Assembly: GCA_002559145.1 (NCBI GenBank)
Contig: NTXX01000031.1
Location: 9,195 to 68,725, forward strand
Length of the DNA stretch: 59,531 nucleotides
Direction: 5' to 3'
Source of the DNA: Bacillus sp. AFS006103
Lineage (GTDB): Bacteria > Bacillota > Bacilli > Bacillales > Cytobacillaceae
Shown here: piece by piece, positions 17,808 through 27,030 of the stretch
Layout of the letters: every line of letters begins with the position of its first letter
Position numbering within the stretch: position 1 is the first letter of the stretch
Translations under genes and position numbers: made by a program
The notes under the pieces: model-generated
Seen by the model: the letters and a program-made list of their open reading frames with translations, nothing else
The model's database searches: none
What the model was told of the DNA's origin: nothing

Positions 17808-19013
17808 TTAATTTTTAAAAGAGGCTTTCGTTGGCGACCAGGTTTTCCGCCAAGACATTTGGGCTATGAATAACACGATCAATGCTACAATGCCAATCCC
17901 GGTATAAACAAGAAAGCCCGTGCCATACGATCCGGTAATCTCTTTAAGTGTTCCCAAGATATTTGGAACAAAAAATCCGCCAACCCCGCCGGCTGCTCCA
18001 ACAATCCCGGTAATCATCCCAATCTCTTCTTGGAAACGTTTTGGAACCAATTGAAAAACTGCTCCATTTCCCATTCCCAAACAGAGCATTCCGATAAACA
18101 ATAAAGTGGTGACAAAAGCTAAAGGCGGGAGTTGGCTAACGCCAAACATACTTAGTGCAACCCCGATGAAAAGGAAAGTAAGCAGGCGTACACCACCTAT
18201 TTTATCTGCAATGAACCCGCCGACGGGTCGGAAAAAGCTTCCGGCTGCTACACATAGGGTAACAAAATCGCCTGCTCTTACTTTTGATAAATCATATTGA
18301 TCCACAAAAAAGATGCTCAAGAAACTGGACAAACCAACAAATCCCCCGAAGGTAACACTGTACAGCAAACAAAAATACCATGTATCTTTTTGCTTAAATA
18401 CTTTTAGATATTCTATCACCGCTTTGGGGGCCGGTTGAGAAGGGGCGTCTTTTGCCAAAATGATATACAAGATAAAGACGAATAATAAAGGTATAAGTGC
18501 CAGTCCCAAGACATTATGCCAGCCCAGTTGATCCGCAAGACGAGGTCCAAATAAGGTGGCAAAAAGCGTCCCACTGTTTCCGGCGCCTGCAATTCCCATT
18601 GCCAGTCCTTGTAGGTGAGGCGGGTACCATCTGCTTGCCATCGGGAGGGCTGCAGCAAAACTGGCACCTGCTACACCAAGAAGAATCCCAATCAGATAAA
18701 TTTCAGTTAATGTTTGACCATATAACCAACCCCAGACCAGTGGAATAATGGTAATGAGCATGCCGCTGATGGCTGTTTTCCGCGGGCCAATTCGATCAGT
18801 TAAGACGCCTAGAACGAGGCGGAAAAATGATCCGCTTAAAATCGGAACTGCCACAATAAAACCCTTCTGCGAGGGAGTAAGCCCAAAATCCTTTGTAATA
18901 TACACCCCAAGTGCCCCTAAGATCACCCAAATCATAAAACTAACATCAAAGTATAAAAATGAAGCTGCTAATGATGGCGCATGACCACTTTTTTTCAAGT
19001 CTGATAAATTCAT
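17808..19013 (-). CDS. nasA: Nitrate transporter, NNP family MFS
   Basis: 401 aa from the ATG at 19013, chosen because AGGAG is nine bases upstream; an in-frame ATG at 19040 precedes that site. Twelve membrane segments. The two nitrate signatures of the NarK/NasA family are visible: [15 protein letters not shown] in TM5 and [11 protein letters not shown] in TM11. Imports nitrate (and perhaps exports nitrite). Divergent from nasBC with two shared TnrA-type boxes, as in B. subtilis, which supports an assimilatory role. Confidence 0.9.
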   Translation of the reverse strand: MNLSDLKKSGHAPSLAASFLYFDVSFMIWVILGALGVYITKDFGLTPSQKGFIVAVPILSGSFFRLVLGVLTDRIGPRKTAISGMLITIIPLVWGWLYGQTLTEIYLIGILLGVAGASFAAALPMASRWYPPHLQGLAMGIAGAGNSGTLFATLFGPRLADQLGWHNVLGLALIPLLFVFILYIILAKDAPSQPAPKAVIEYLKVFKQKDTWYFCLLYSVTFGGFVGLSSFLSIFFVDQYDLSKVRAGDFVTLCVAAGSFFRPVGGFIADKIGGVRLLTFLFIGVALSMFGVSQLPPLAFVTTLLFIGMLCLGMGNGAVFQLVPKRFQEEIGMITGIVGAAGGVGGFFVPNILGTLKEITGSYGTGFLVYTGIGIVALIVLFIAQMSWRKTWSPTKASFKN

Positions 19014-19074
19014 ATTGTTGAACTCCTTTCTAAAAAACATTTTTTACGTGTTTCATAACTAGATCTCTTCTTGT

Positions 19075-19158
19075 TTACCATTCAAAACAGCTATCTTTTG
19101 AAAACATAACTCTAATTAGTAACACCAAGAATGAAAATATTCCAATCCCATTTTTCAT
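19075..19158 (-). CDS. Small hydrophobic ORF (27 codons) upstream of nasA
   Basis: ATG at 19158 with an ideal TAGGAGG site seven to eight bases before it. Encodes 27 aa: a hydrophobic core (IGIFSFLVLLIRVMF) with a short polar tail containing one Cys. It ends 61 bp before the nasA start and lies on the nasA transcript predicted from the -10 box at 19215-19210. It may be a single-pass membrane microprotein or a leader peptide. No homologue is known to me; the case rests on the ribosome site and position. Confidence 0.45.
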   Translation of the reverse strand: MKNGIGIFSFLVLLIRVMFSKDSCFEW

Positions 19159-19209
19159 TATTTTTCCTCCTAATCGTATTTGATCATTACGTTGCTCTTG
19201 CTGTGTTAA

Positions 19210-19215
19210 ACAATA
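19210..19215 (-). promoter_or_regulatory. nasA -10 box
   Basis: TATTGT on the minus strand. The implied start near 19203 lies about 51 bp from the centre of the TnrA-type box at 19246-19262, the spacing known for TnrA-activated promoters. Confidence 0.6.
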
Positions 19216-19245
19216 ACGTATCGTAAAGGAAGATGTCTCCTATCG

Positions 19246-19262
19246 TGTAAGAAACTCTAACA
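19246..19262. promoter_or_regulatory. TnrA/GlnR-type box 1
   Basis: TGTAAGAAACTCTAACA, an exact match to TGTNAN7TNACA. Positioned to activate nasA (minus). Confidence 0.85.
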
Positions 19263-19275
19263 CGGAAACTTATCG

Positions 19276-19292
19276 TGTCAGAAAATATAACA
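19276..19292. promoter_or_regulatory. TnrA/GlnR-type box 2
   Basis: TGTCAGAAAATATAACA, an exact match to TGTNAN7TNACA, 30 bp (about three helical turns) from box 1. Centred about 50 bp before a nasB start predicted from TAATAG at 19324-19329. Confidence 0.85.
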
Positions 19293-19382
19293 CAAAGAAT
19301 TCCTTTTAGAGAGATTTATGGAATAATAGGTGATATTTATATGTACAGCAATCCACATAACTAATCGGCGGAGGTTCTTAGA

Positions 19383-21743
19383 ATGAAAAAGCAAAAGCTT
19401 GTATTGATAGGGAATGGAATGGCGGGCGTACGATGTATTGAGGAAATTTTACGAGTAGCACCACATTCTTTTGAGATGACCATTTTCGGAACTGAACCAC
19501 ATCTTAACTATAATCGTATCCAACTATCGTCTGTTTTGCAGGGATGTACAACATTTAATGATATTACGATCCATGATCGAAATTGGTATGACGAACAAAA
19601 CATTAACCTGTTTACTGGAGAAACGGTAATAAAAATTGATCCTGAAAAACAAGTGGTAAAAACGAATAAAAATCGCGATTTCTCCTATGACCGACTAATC
19701 ATTGCAACAGGTTCCGTTCCGTATCTGCTCCCAATTACCGGTACAAACAAAGAAGGAGTTATCGCGTTTCGGACCATTGATGATTGTCAGAAAATGATTG
19801 AGGCAGCGAAACATTATAAAAAAGCAGTAGTCATTGGAGGTGGGGTCTTAGGTTTAGAGGCAGCTTTTGGGTTGCTCAATCTTGGGATGGAAGTAACGGT
19901 GGTTCATAACGGCCGAAATTTAATGGAAAGGCAACTGGATGAAAGAGCGGCAAAACTGTTGCAAACAGAGTTGGAAAAGCAAGGTTTGCGCTTTCTTTTT
20001 GACAAAGAAACAAAGGAGATTAACGGGAACAGTCGAGTTGGAGGAGTGTCTTTTAAAGACGGAACTGAAATCCCTGCTGATTTAGTTGTTATGGCTGTTG
20101 GGGTGAGACCGAATATTCGGTTAGCAAAGGATAGTGGAATAGATACAAATCGAGCGATTATCGTTAATGATTATCTGGAAACGAATATACCGAACATTTA
20201 TGCGGTCGGTGAATGTGTGGAACATCAAGGAATCGTCTATGGATTAGTTAAACCACTTTATGATCAAGGGAAAGTCTTAGCCAAGCGAATTTGCGGGCTC
20301 GAATGCAAGGGTTACGAAGGAACGATTCTGTCGACCCAATTAAAAATATCTGGTGTGGATGTCTTTTCGGTCGGCCAGTTTACTTGTGATGAAAGATTTA
20401 AGGCGATTGAAATTCATAATGAGCTAGATGGTGTTTACAAGAAATTGGTGTTTGAACAATCCAAAATGGTTGGTGCTGTTTTATTTGGAGATACAAGTGA
20501 TTGCACAAGATTTCTGGAAATGATCTTGAAAAAACAAAATGTATCAGACGTGGAGAAAGTTACTCTTTTTCAAGGATTAAGAGGAGCCGGGGGTTCTGTC
20601 GCTTCAATGTCCCCCAGTGATATTATCTGTAATTGTAACGGGGTATCAAAAGCAGCAATTGTTGAGGTGGTTCTAAAAACTGGATGTTCCACAGTTGAAC
20701 AAGTGAAAAAGTGTACAAAGGCTTCCGCTTCATGTGGCGGCTGTAAACCGTTAGTATCCGAGCTTTTAACCTATATTCAGAGCGATGAATTTGATGAGGT
20801 GATTGAACAAAAGACACTGTGCTCCTGTACCTCGTTAACAGAAGATGACGTCGTTTATGAAATGCAAATGAAAGGCTTGTCTTTCGTTCAGGAAGTAATG
20901 GATGTACTAGACTGGCACAACAAAACGGGATGCGCCACTTGTCTTCCTGCCCTATCCTATTATATTGGAATGATTTATCCGGAATATGAAAGACAGCAGG
21001 AAACTCTTTTTGTGTCCGAAAAAATGAGTGCCATCTTACAACACGACGGGTCTTATACCGTTGTCCCACAAATGTACGGTGGAAAAACCTCTGCAGCCCA
21101 ATTACGCACCATTGCCGAGGTTGCAGAGAAGTTTGGGATCTCGAATGTAGCTGTAACAAGTGAACAAAGAATTCATTTGATGGGAGTGAAGGAAGAGGAC
21201 CTGTCCGACGTATGGGCTGATTTGAATATGACCGTAAGTGCAACGTATGGAAATATGGTTCAAAATGTTAAAACATGTATCGGTGAACATGTTTGCAGAT
21301 GTGACAAACAACCTTCGCTTCAGCTTGCGGTTAACCTCGAAAGGAGATTGGAGTATTTAATCACACCTTATCGCGTGAAAATGGGTATATCAGCATGTAT
21401 GCATAATGGTGCAGGGTCAACCACAAAAGATATCGGTATCATTGGGACGGAATTGGGCTGGGAAATTTATGCTGGCGGGAGCAGCGGACGTCACATCCGT
21501 GCCGGTGAGTTATTATGCCTCGAGGCAGCGACCGATGATGTCATCGAAATCATTTGCGGCTTTATTCAATATTACCGTGAGACAGCCAATTACCTTGAGC
21601 GAACTTGGCAATGGATTGAAAGGGTTGGTTTAGTGCATATAAGAGAAATACTGTTTGACCCTGAACTTCGCCAGCAATTACTGATGCGGCTAGAGCAGGA
21701 TAAATTCTTGCGGAGAACGTCTTTAGAAAAAAGCCCAAAGTAA
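19383..21743 (+). CDS. nasB: Assimilatory nitrate reductase electron-transfer subunit NasB
   Basis: 786 aa, built like the large nitrite reductase subunit. FAD domain (VLIGNGMAGVR, residues 6-16), NAD domain (AVVIGGGVLGLEA near 148-160), two BFD-like [2Fe-2S] regions (CNCNGVSK ... CGGCKP near 415-460; CSCTSL ... GCATC near 480-525) and a C-terminal siroheme/Fe-S-type domain. The latter keeps C632, C638 and C672, but the fourth Cys (the CX3C partner, C679 in NasD) is Gly676. That loss fits NasB, which passes electrons from NADH to NasC, rather than an active nitrite reductase. First gene of the nasBC unit under box 2. Confidence 0.88.
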   Translation: MKKQKLVLIGNGMAGVRCIEEILRVAPHSFEMTIFGTEPHLNYNRIQLSSVLQGCTTFNDITIHDRNWYDEQNINLFTGETVIKIDPEKQVVKTNKNRDFSYDRLIIATGSVPYLLPITGTNKEGVIAFRTIDDCQKMIEAAKHYKKAVVIGGGVLGLEAAFGLLNLGMEVTVVHNGRNLMERQLDERAAKLLQTELEKQGLRFLFDKETKEINGNSRVGGVSFKDGTEIPADLVVMAVGVRPNIRLAKDSGIDTNRAIIVNDYLETNIPNIYAVGECVEHQGIVYGLVKPLYDQGKVLAKRICGLECKGYEGTILSTQLKISGVDVFSVGQFTCDERFKAIEIHNELDGVYKKLVFEQSKMVGAVLFGDTSDCTRFLEMILKKQNVSDVEKVTLFQGLRGAGGSVASMSPSDIICNCNGVSKAAIVEVVLKTGCSTVEQVKKCTKASASCGGCKPLVSELLTYIQSDEFDEVIEQKTLCSCTSLTEDDVVYEMQMKGLSFVQEVMDVLDWHNKTGCATCLPALSYYIGMIYPEYERQQETLFVSEKMSAILQHDGSYTVVPQMYGGKTSAAQLRTIAEVAEKFGISNVAVTSEQRIHLMGVKEEDLSDVWADLNMTVSATYGNMVQNVKTCIGEHVCRCDKQPSLQLAVNLERRLEYLITPYRVKMGISACMHNGAGSTTKDIGIIGTELGWEIYAGGSSGRHIRAGELLCLEAATDDVIEIICGFIQYYRETANYLERTWQWIERVGLVHIREILFDPELRQQLLMRLEQDKFLRRTSLEKSPK

Positions 21744-21820
21744 TCATTTATCATTTATCAGGATTTTAGTAGTCATTATAAATACCTATATATTAAAAAA
21801 AGGGGAAAGGGTGAGATACC

Positions 21821-23968
21821 ATGACAGAGGCGCTATTAAAGTATTTCCGTACAAAAGAACAAGAAGTAAAATCGGAAAAAAGGTATGATACCCAATGTCC
21901 ATATTGCAGCATGCAATGTAAAATGCAATTGATCGAACAATCAATCGTTACTAGAAAAAAATATATAACCATTGGAAAAGACAATCCCACTTCAGAGGGG
22001 CGATTATGTATTAAAGGCATGAATGCCCATCAGCATGCTTTTCATAAGGAACGCTTGAAATATCCCATGGTAAAGGTAAATGGGGAATTTGTCCGGACTA
22101 CATGGGAGAAGGCATTGGATCTGATCAAAGAAAATTTTACGAAAATCCAGGAGGAAGCGGGACTGAATGCTTTAGCGGTTTATGGGAGTGCGTCAATCAC
22201 GAATGAAGAAGCCTACTTATTGGGGAAATTTGCCCGTGTTGCTTTAAAAACAAAATACATTGATTATAATGGCCGTTTTTGTATGTCTGCCGCTGCATCT
22301 GCTGCTAGTCAAACGTTTGGATTGGATAGAGGATTCACTAATAGCTTGTCCGAAATCACATCCACTCGTTGTCTTATTTTAGCTGGGACGAATATTGCTG
22401 AATGTCAGCCCACAATTATGCCCTATTTCGAAAGGGCGAAAGAAAATGGTGCTTATATTATCGCCATCGATCCTCGGGAAACAGCAACAACGAAAATAGC
22501 AGACTTGCATTTACAACCGAAACCGGGTACCGATGCCGTGTTAGCAAATGGGTTATTGAAAGTTATTCTGGAAGAGAATTATGTGGATGAAGCGTTTATC
22601 CAAGAACGTGTGAACGGGTTTGAAGAAGTTCGGGAGTATGTATTATCGCTCTGTTTAGAAGAAATTGAAGAGATAACAGGGGTTCCCATCCCGCTTATTC
22701 GGAAAGCGGCAGTTAGGTTTGGCAAAGAAGAAACAGGAATGATTTTTACAGCGAGAGGAGTGGAACAGCACACAAATGGTTCGCTGACTGTCCGTAATTT
22801 CCTAAATATTCTGTGTTCAACGGGGAAAATTGGCAAGTCAGGCTGTGGTTATGGAGCTATTACCGGACAGGGTAATGGACAGGGGGCGAGAGAACATGGC
22901 CAAAAGGCAGATCAGCTGCCTGGATATCGTTCCATTGAGAACGAGGAACATCGAGAATATATTGCTCGAATTTGGGGTGTGAACAAGGATGATTTGCCCG
23001 GAAAGGGTGTTTCTGCCTATGAAATGATGGAGAAAATTGATGAAGGTGAAATTCAAGCGCTGTTTTTAATGTGCTCCAATCCGGTTGTCTCCAATCCGAA
23101 TGCCCATTTCGTCAGAGAGGCTATGAAAAAGTTGAAATTCTTCGTGGCGGTCGATCTGTTCTTTTCAGAAACAGCAAAGTTAGCAGATTTGATCTTGCCT
23201 GCTTCCTCCTATTTAGAAGATGAAGGAACAATGACGAATCTTGAAGGACGAGTTACGTTGAGAGAAGCAAGCTATCCGTGTCCCGGAGAAGCCAAGCATG
23301 ACTGGCAAATCATATGTGAAATTGCCCGTGTGCTTGGAAAAGAAGAGTATTTTTCCTTTTCAACTGCTGAGGAAATTTTTACGGAATTAAGACTGGCGAG
23401 CAATGGCGGGAAGGCTGATTATTCCGGAATGACATACGAACGTCTTAGAAAAGAAGGCGGGATCTTATGGCCTTGTCCAGGCACTGACCACAAGGGGACG
23501 AAACGCGTGTTTGAGACTTCCTTCGCCCATTCTGACGGAAAGGCAGAAATGGTGGTTGTTTCGAACATCCCTGAGGTGCCAAAAGAACAAGTGTCCGAAG
23601 AATTCCCGCTTTATCTAACAACCGGAAGAGTCATGTCACACTACCTAACAGGAGTTCAAACAAGAAAAAGTCCAGCTTTAGCGGCAAGGAACATAGAACC
23701 GTTTATGGAAATTCATCCACAAACTGCAGTAAAATTTCAGATCCGGGACCAATCATTAGTAAAGATTGAATCGAGAAGGGGAAGTGTTGTGGTGAGAAGC
23801 AAATGGTCGGAAACGATTCGTCATGATACCATTTTTGTTCCTTTTCACTGGGCAGACTCACAAAATATTAATCTCCTCGTTTCAAAAGAATTGGATCCTG
23901 CCTGCAAAATGCCAGGCTTTAAAGTCAGTGCCGTTAAAGTGCAACCAGCTATAGATTTTTTAAATTAA
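21821..23968 (+). CDS. nasC: Assimilatory nitrate reductase catalytic subunit NasC
   Basis: 715 aa molybdopterin oxidoreductase reducing nitrate to nitrite in the cytoplasm. The N-terminal [4Fe-4S] motif CPYCSMQC has its fourth Cys in GRLCIKG. NGRFCMSAAASA carries the presumed Mo-ligating Cys, and the C-terminal MGD-binding domain (LTTGRVMSHY) is complete. No Tat signal, as expected for the assimilatory enzyme. It follows nasB by 77 bp in the same transcript. Confidence 0.92.
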   Translation: MTEALLKYFRTKEQEVKSEKRYDTQCPYCSMQCKMQLIEQSIVTRKKYITIGKDNPTSEGRLCIKGMNAHQHAFHKERLKYPMVKVNGEFVRTTWEKALDLIKENFTKIQEEAGLNALAVYGSASITNEEAYLLGKFARVALKTKYIDYNGRFCMSAAASAASQTFGLDRGFTNSLSEITSTRCLILAGTNIAECQPTIMPYFERAKENGAYIIAIDPRETATTKIADLHLQPKPGTDAVLANGLLKVILEENYVDEAFIQERVNGFEEVREYVLSLCLEEIEEITGVPIPLIRKAAVRFGKEETGMIFTARGVEQHTNGSLTVRNFLNILCSTGKIGKSGCGYGAITGQGNGQGAREHGQKADQLPGYRSIENEEHREYIARIWGVNKDDLPGKGVSAYEMMEKIDEGEIQALFLMCSNPVVSNPNAHFVREAMKKLKFFVAVDLFFSETAKLADLILPASSYLEDEGTMTNLEGRVTLREASYPCPGEAKHDWQIICEIARVLGKEEYFSFSTAEEIFTELRLASNGGKADYSGMTYERLRKEGGILWPCPGTDHKGTKRVFETSFAHSDGKAEMVVVSNIPEVPKEQVSEEFPLYLTTGRVMSHYLTGVQTRKSPALAARNIEPFMEIHPQTAVKFQIRDQSLVKIESRRGSVVVRSKWSETIRHDTIFVPFHWADSQNINLLVSKELDPACKMPGFKVSAVKVQPAIDFLN

Positions 23969-23977
23969 AAATTTCCG

Positions 23978-23994
23978 TGTTAGAAGATCTTACA
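23978..23994 (+). promoter_or_regulatory. TnrA/GlnR-type box 3, nasD promoter
   Basis: TGTTAGAAGATCTTACA matches TGTNAN7TNACA exactly and is fully palindromic. TATAGT at 24024-24029 gives a start near 24036, 50 bp from the box centre, the activation spacing. It begins 10 bp after the nasC stop codon. Confidence 0.85.
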
Positions 23995-24061
23995 CGATAA
24001 GTTAGTTCTTGAAATGGCTGTGATATAGTTTAAGAAACTTTCAAACAGGGGGAAAACTAAC

Positions 24062-26476
24062 ATGGAGAAGAAAAAGTTGGTACTCGTAGGTAATGGCATG
24101 GCTGGTGTTAAAACCATTGAGGAGATATTAAAACTATCAAGAGAATCATTCGAGATTACAATTTTCGGAAGGGAACCGCATCCGAATTATAATAGAATCC
24201 TACTTTCGAAAGTATTACAAGGGGATACAGAGGTAAAAGACATAACGCTCAATGAATGGGAATGGTACACAGAGAACAACATTCAGTTGTTCACAAGTGA
24301 AACAGTGATCAAAATTGATTCAGAAAGAAAAGTAGTTGTAACCGACTTAGGAAGAATTGAACCGTATGATGAGTTGATTATCGCGTCAGGTTCTCTTCCG
24401 TTTATCCTTCCGATACCGGGAGCGGATAAGAAAGGAGTAACAGCTTTTCGGGATATAAAGGACACAGAGGTCATGCTTGAAAATTCGAAAAGGTATAAAA
24501 AGGCAGCCGTGATTGGCGGTGGTTTGCTCGGACTCGAAGCGGCAAGAGGTCTTCTAAACTTAGGAATGGATGTTTCGGTCATTCATCTCGCCCCGTATTT
24601 AATGGAGCGCCAATTAGACCCTCAAGCAGGGAAACTGCTGCAAAGAGAATTAGAACAACAGGGAATGAAATTTTTATTAGAAAAACAAACGCAAGAAATA
24701 TTTGGGAATGATCGCGTAGAAGGTCTAAGGTTTAGCGATGGGACGTTGCTTGATGCTGACTTAGTCGTCATGGCAGTTGGTATCAAGCCAAACGTTGCAT
24801 TAGCCAAAGAAACAGACATTGCTGTTAATCGTGGGATTGTCGTGAATGAATACCTGCAAACGAGCATTCCTAATATTTACTCGGTTGGAGAGTGTGCCGA
24901 GCACAATGGTACAGTTTATGGTCTGGTAGCCCCCTTATATGAGCAAGGAAGAGTATTAGCGAAACATATTTGCGGGTTGGGGACTACGGGTTATCAAGGC
25001 TCGGTATTATCCACACAGTTGAAGGTTTCAGGGGTTGAGGTGTTTTCAGCCGGTGATTTTATGGAAGGCGAAGGGAAGGAAGCCATTAAAGTCTTTGATG
25101 GAAATGACAGCATCTATAAGAAGATTGTGTTAAAAGACAATCGAATTGTTGGTGCCGTGCTGTTTGGCGATAGCAGTGATGGGAACCGTCTTTTTTCGAT
25201 GATTCAAAAGCAAGCAGACGTTTCCTTCACCACGAAGGTCTCGCTTCTTCAGCCTCTCAATGATGACTTTGGTGGCAGCTTAGTTGCATCCATGAGTGAA
25301 GAGGAAATCATCTGTGGATGTAATGGTGTATCCAAAGGGGCAATAATTCAGGCAATACAAAATCAAGGATGTTCATCGGTTGATGAAATCAAAGCTTGTA
25401 CTAGTGCATCCAGGTCATGCGGAGGATGTAAACCGCTTGTTGCGGAAGTGTTAAAACTTACGCTCGGTTCAGAGTTTGACAGCACTGTCCAGAAAGAAGC
25501 GATTTGCAGCTGTACCCATTTAGCGAGAGATGAAGTCGTAGAAGAGATAAAAACAAAAGGGCTGACCCACATCAAAGAAGTGATGAATGTACTTGGGTGG
25601 AGTACTGAGGAAGGGTGTTCAAAATGCCGCCCTGCTCTGAACTATTACTTGGGTATGGTTCATCCGATTGATTATCAGGATGAAAAGGAGTCTCGATTTG
25701 TCAACGAGCGCATGCATGCAAATATCCAAAAGGATGGAACCTATTCTGTTGTTCCGCGTATGTACGGCGGTGTAACAAATGCACAGGACTTACGACGGAT
25801 TGCTGACGTGGTCGATAAATATGAAATACCGATGGTAAAACTAACTGGAGGTCAACGGATCGACTTGCTTGGCGTGAAAAAAGAAGACTTGCCAAAAGTA
25901 TGGACAGATTTGGATATGCCGTCAGGGTCTGCCTATGGAAAATCACTGAGAACGGTAAAAACATGTGTCGGGGATCAATTCTGCCGTTTCGGCACCCAAG
26001 ATTCACTTGGACTGGGGATCGACCTTGAAAAGAAATTTGAAGGCTTGCAAACACCACATAAAGTGAAAATGGCCGTTTCTGCTTGTCCGAGAAGCTGTGC
26101 GGAGTCAGGGTTTAAAGATATAGGTTTTATTGGGATTGATGGTGGCTGGGAACTTTATGTCGGTGGGAATGGCGGAACACATGTCCGCGGCGGAGACCTG
26201 CTATACACCGTAAAAACATCCGAAGAAGCGATGGAAATTACCGGTGCCTATCTTCAGTATTACCGTGAGACAGCCAACTACTTAGAACGGACGTCTGCTT
26301 GGATTGAACGTATTGGGTTGGCGCATGTCCGCTCTGTTCTTGATGATCATCAAAAACGTAAACAATTGAATACTCGTATCGATGATGCATTATCTGTTGT
26401 CAGAGATCCATGGAAGACGATAACGGAAGATGCAAAGATAAAAAAAGAATTGTTTGAGAGTGTAGTAAAGTCGTAG
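24062..26476 (+). CDS. nasD: Nitrite reductase [NAD(P)H] large subunit
   Basis: 804 aa; six-electron reduction of nitrite to ammonium. FAD motif VLVGNGMAGVK, NAD motif AVIGGGLLGLEAARG, two BFD-like [2Fe-2S] regions, then a complete siroheme/[4Fe-4S] site: C635, C641, C675 and C679 (CVGDQFC ... ACPRSC). About half identical by eye to NasB, its paralogue. Own TnrA-type promoter in front; NasE follows 30 bp downstream. Confidence 0.92.
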   Translation: MEKKKLVLVGNGMAGVKTIEEILKLSRESFEITIFGREPHPNYNRILLSKVLQGDTEVKDITLNEWEWYTENNIQLFTSETVIKIDSERKVVVTDLGRIEPYDELIIASGSLPFILPIPGADKKGVTAFRDIKDTEVMLENSKRYKKAAVIGGGLLGLEAARGLLNLGMDVSVIHLAPYLMERQLDPQAGKLLQRELEQQGMKFLLEKQTQEIFGNDRVEGLRFSDGTLLDADLVVMAVGIKPNVALAKETDIAVNRGIVVNEYLQTSIPNIYSVGECAEHNGTVYGLVAPLYEQGRVLAKHICGLGTTGYQGSVLSTQLKVSGVEVFSAGDFMEGEGKEAIKVFDGNDSIYKKIVLKDNRIVGAVLFGDSSDGNRLFSMIQKQADVSFTTKVSLLQPLNDDFGGSLVASMSEEEIICGCNGVSKGAIIQAIQNQGCSSVDEIKACTSASRSCGGCKPLVAEVLKLTLGSEFDSTVQKEAICSCTHLARDEVVEEIKTKGLTHIKEVMNVLGWSTEEGCSKCRPALNYYLGMVHPIDYQDEKESRFVNERMHANIQKDGTYSVVPRMYGGVTNAQDLRRIADVVDKYEIPMVKLTGGQRIDLLGVKKEDLPKVWTDLDMPSGSAYGKSLRTVKTCVGDQFCRFGTQDSLGLGIDLEKKFEGLQTPHKVKMAVSACPRSCAESGFKDIGFIGIDGGWELYVGGNGGTHVRGGDLLYTVKTSEEAMEITGAYLQYYRETANYLERTSAWIERIGLAHVRSVLDDHQKRKQLNTRIDDALSVVRDPWKTITEDAKIKKELFESVVKS

Positions 26477-26506
26477 AAACCTACTATGGAGGGAGCAGAT
26501 GATTCA

Positions 26507-26830
26507 ATGATAAAAAAAAGCGCAAAAGTGGTGTCCATCGGTTCGATTCAGGATCTTCCAGAGAGACTGGGAAAAATTGTTTTTGTTGGTAAAACAGAAG
26601 TAGCGGTATTTAAATTATTAAACGGGAGCATCCGTGCGGTGGAAAATCGCTGTCCACATAAGGGCGGAGTCTTGAGCGAAGGAATGGTAAGCGGTGAATT
26701 TGTTTTCTGTCCGATGCATGATTGGAAAATATGTTTAGAGGATGGAAAGGTCCAAGACCCAGATACGGGCTGTGTGAAAACCTATCAAACCCAAATAGTC
26801 GGAGAAGAAGTATTTCTTCTAATATATTAA
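26507..26830 (+). CDS. nasE: Nitrite reductase small subunit (Rieske-type)
   Basis: 107 aa from the ATG at 26507, with GGAGGGAG eleven bases upstream; an earlier ATG at 26486 has no ribosome site. Rieske-like [2Fe-2S] ligands CPHKGG and CPMHDW are both present. It pairs with NasD in NADH nitrite reductase. Length agrees with NasE/NirD. No nasF (uroporphyrinogen methyltransferase) follows; a terminator does. Confidence 0.9.
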   Translation: MIKKSAKVVSIGSIQDLPERLGKIVFVGKTEVAVFKLLNGSIRAVENRCPHKGGVLSEGMVSGEFVFCPMHDWKICLEDGKVQDPDTGCVKTYQTQIVGEEVFLLIY

Positions 26831-26890
26831 TTGAATTTTCCAACACTTTTTTTATACTAATAATCCTTTTAAAAGAGAATATGTAGCATA

Positions 26891-26927
26891 AAATAATCCA
26901 CCAACACTAAATTTTGGTGGATTATTT
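26891..26927 (+). terminator. Terminator of the nas operon
   Basis: Fourteen-bp stem AAATAATCCACCAA / TTGGTGGATTATTT, 60 bp past the nasE stop codon. Confidence 0.8.
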
Positions 26928-27030
26928 GCTATTTTCCTTCATAATAAAATTGTGGATAGGCAAAAAAAGGATAATAAAGAAAATTGTCGAATACACATAA
27001 GTAAATATACCTAAATACGAGGGCTAAATA

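Noticed and set aside
20623..21243. 206-codon minus-strand ORF inside nasB
   Set aside because: No ribosome site, odd composition, and wholly inside a well-supported gene with clear motifs.
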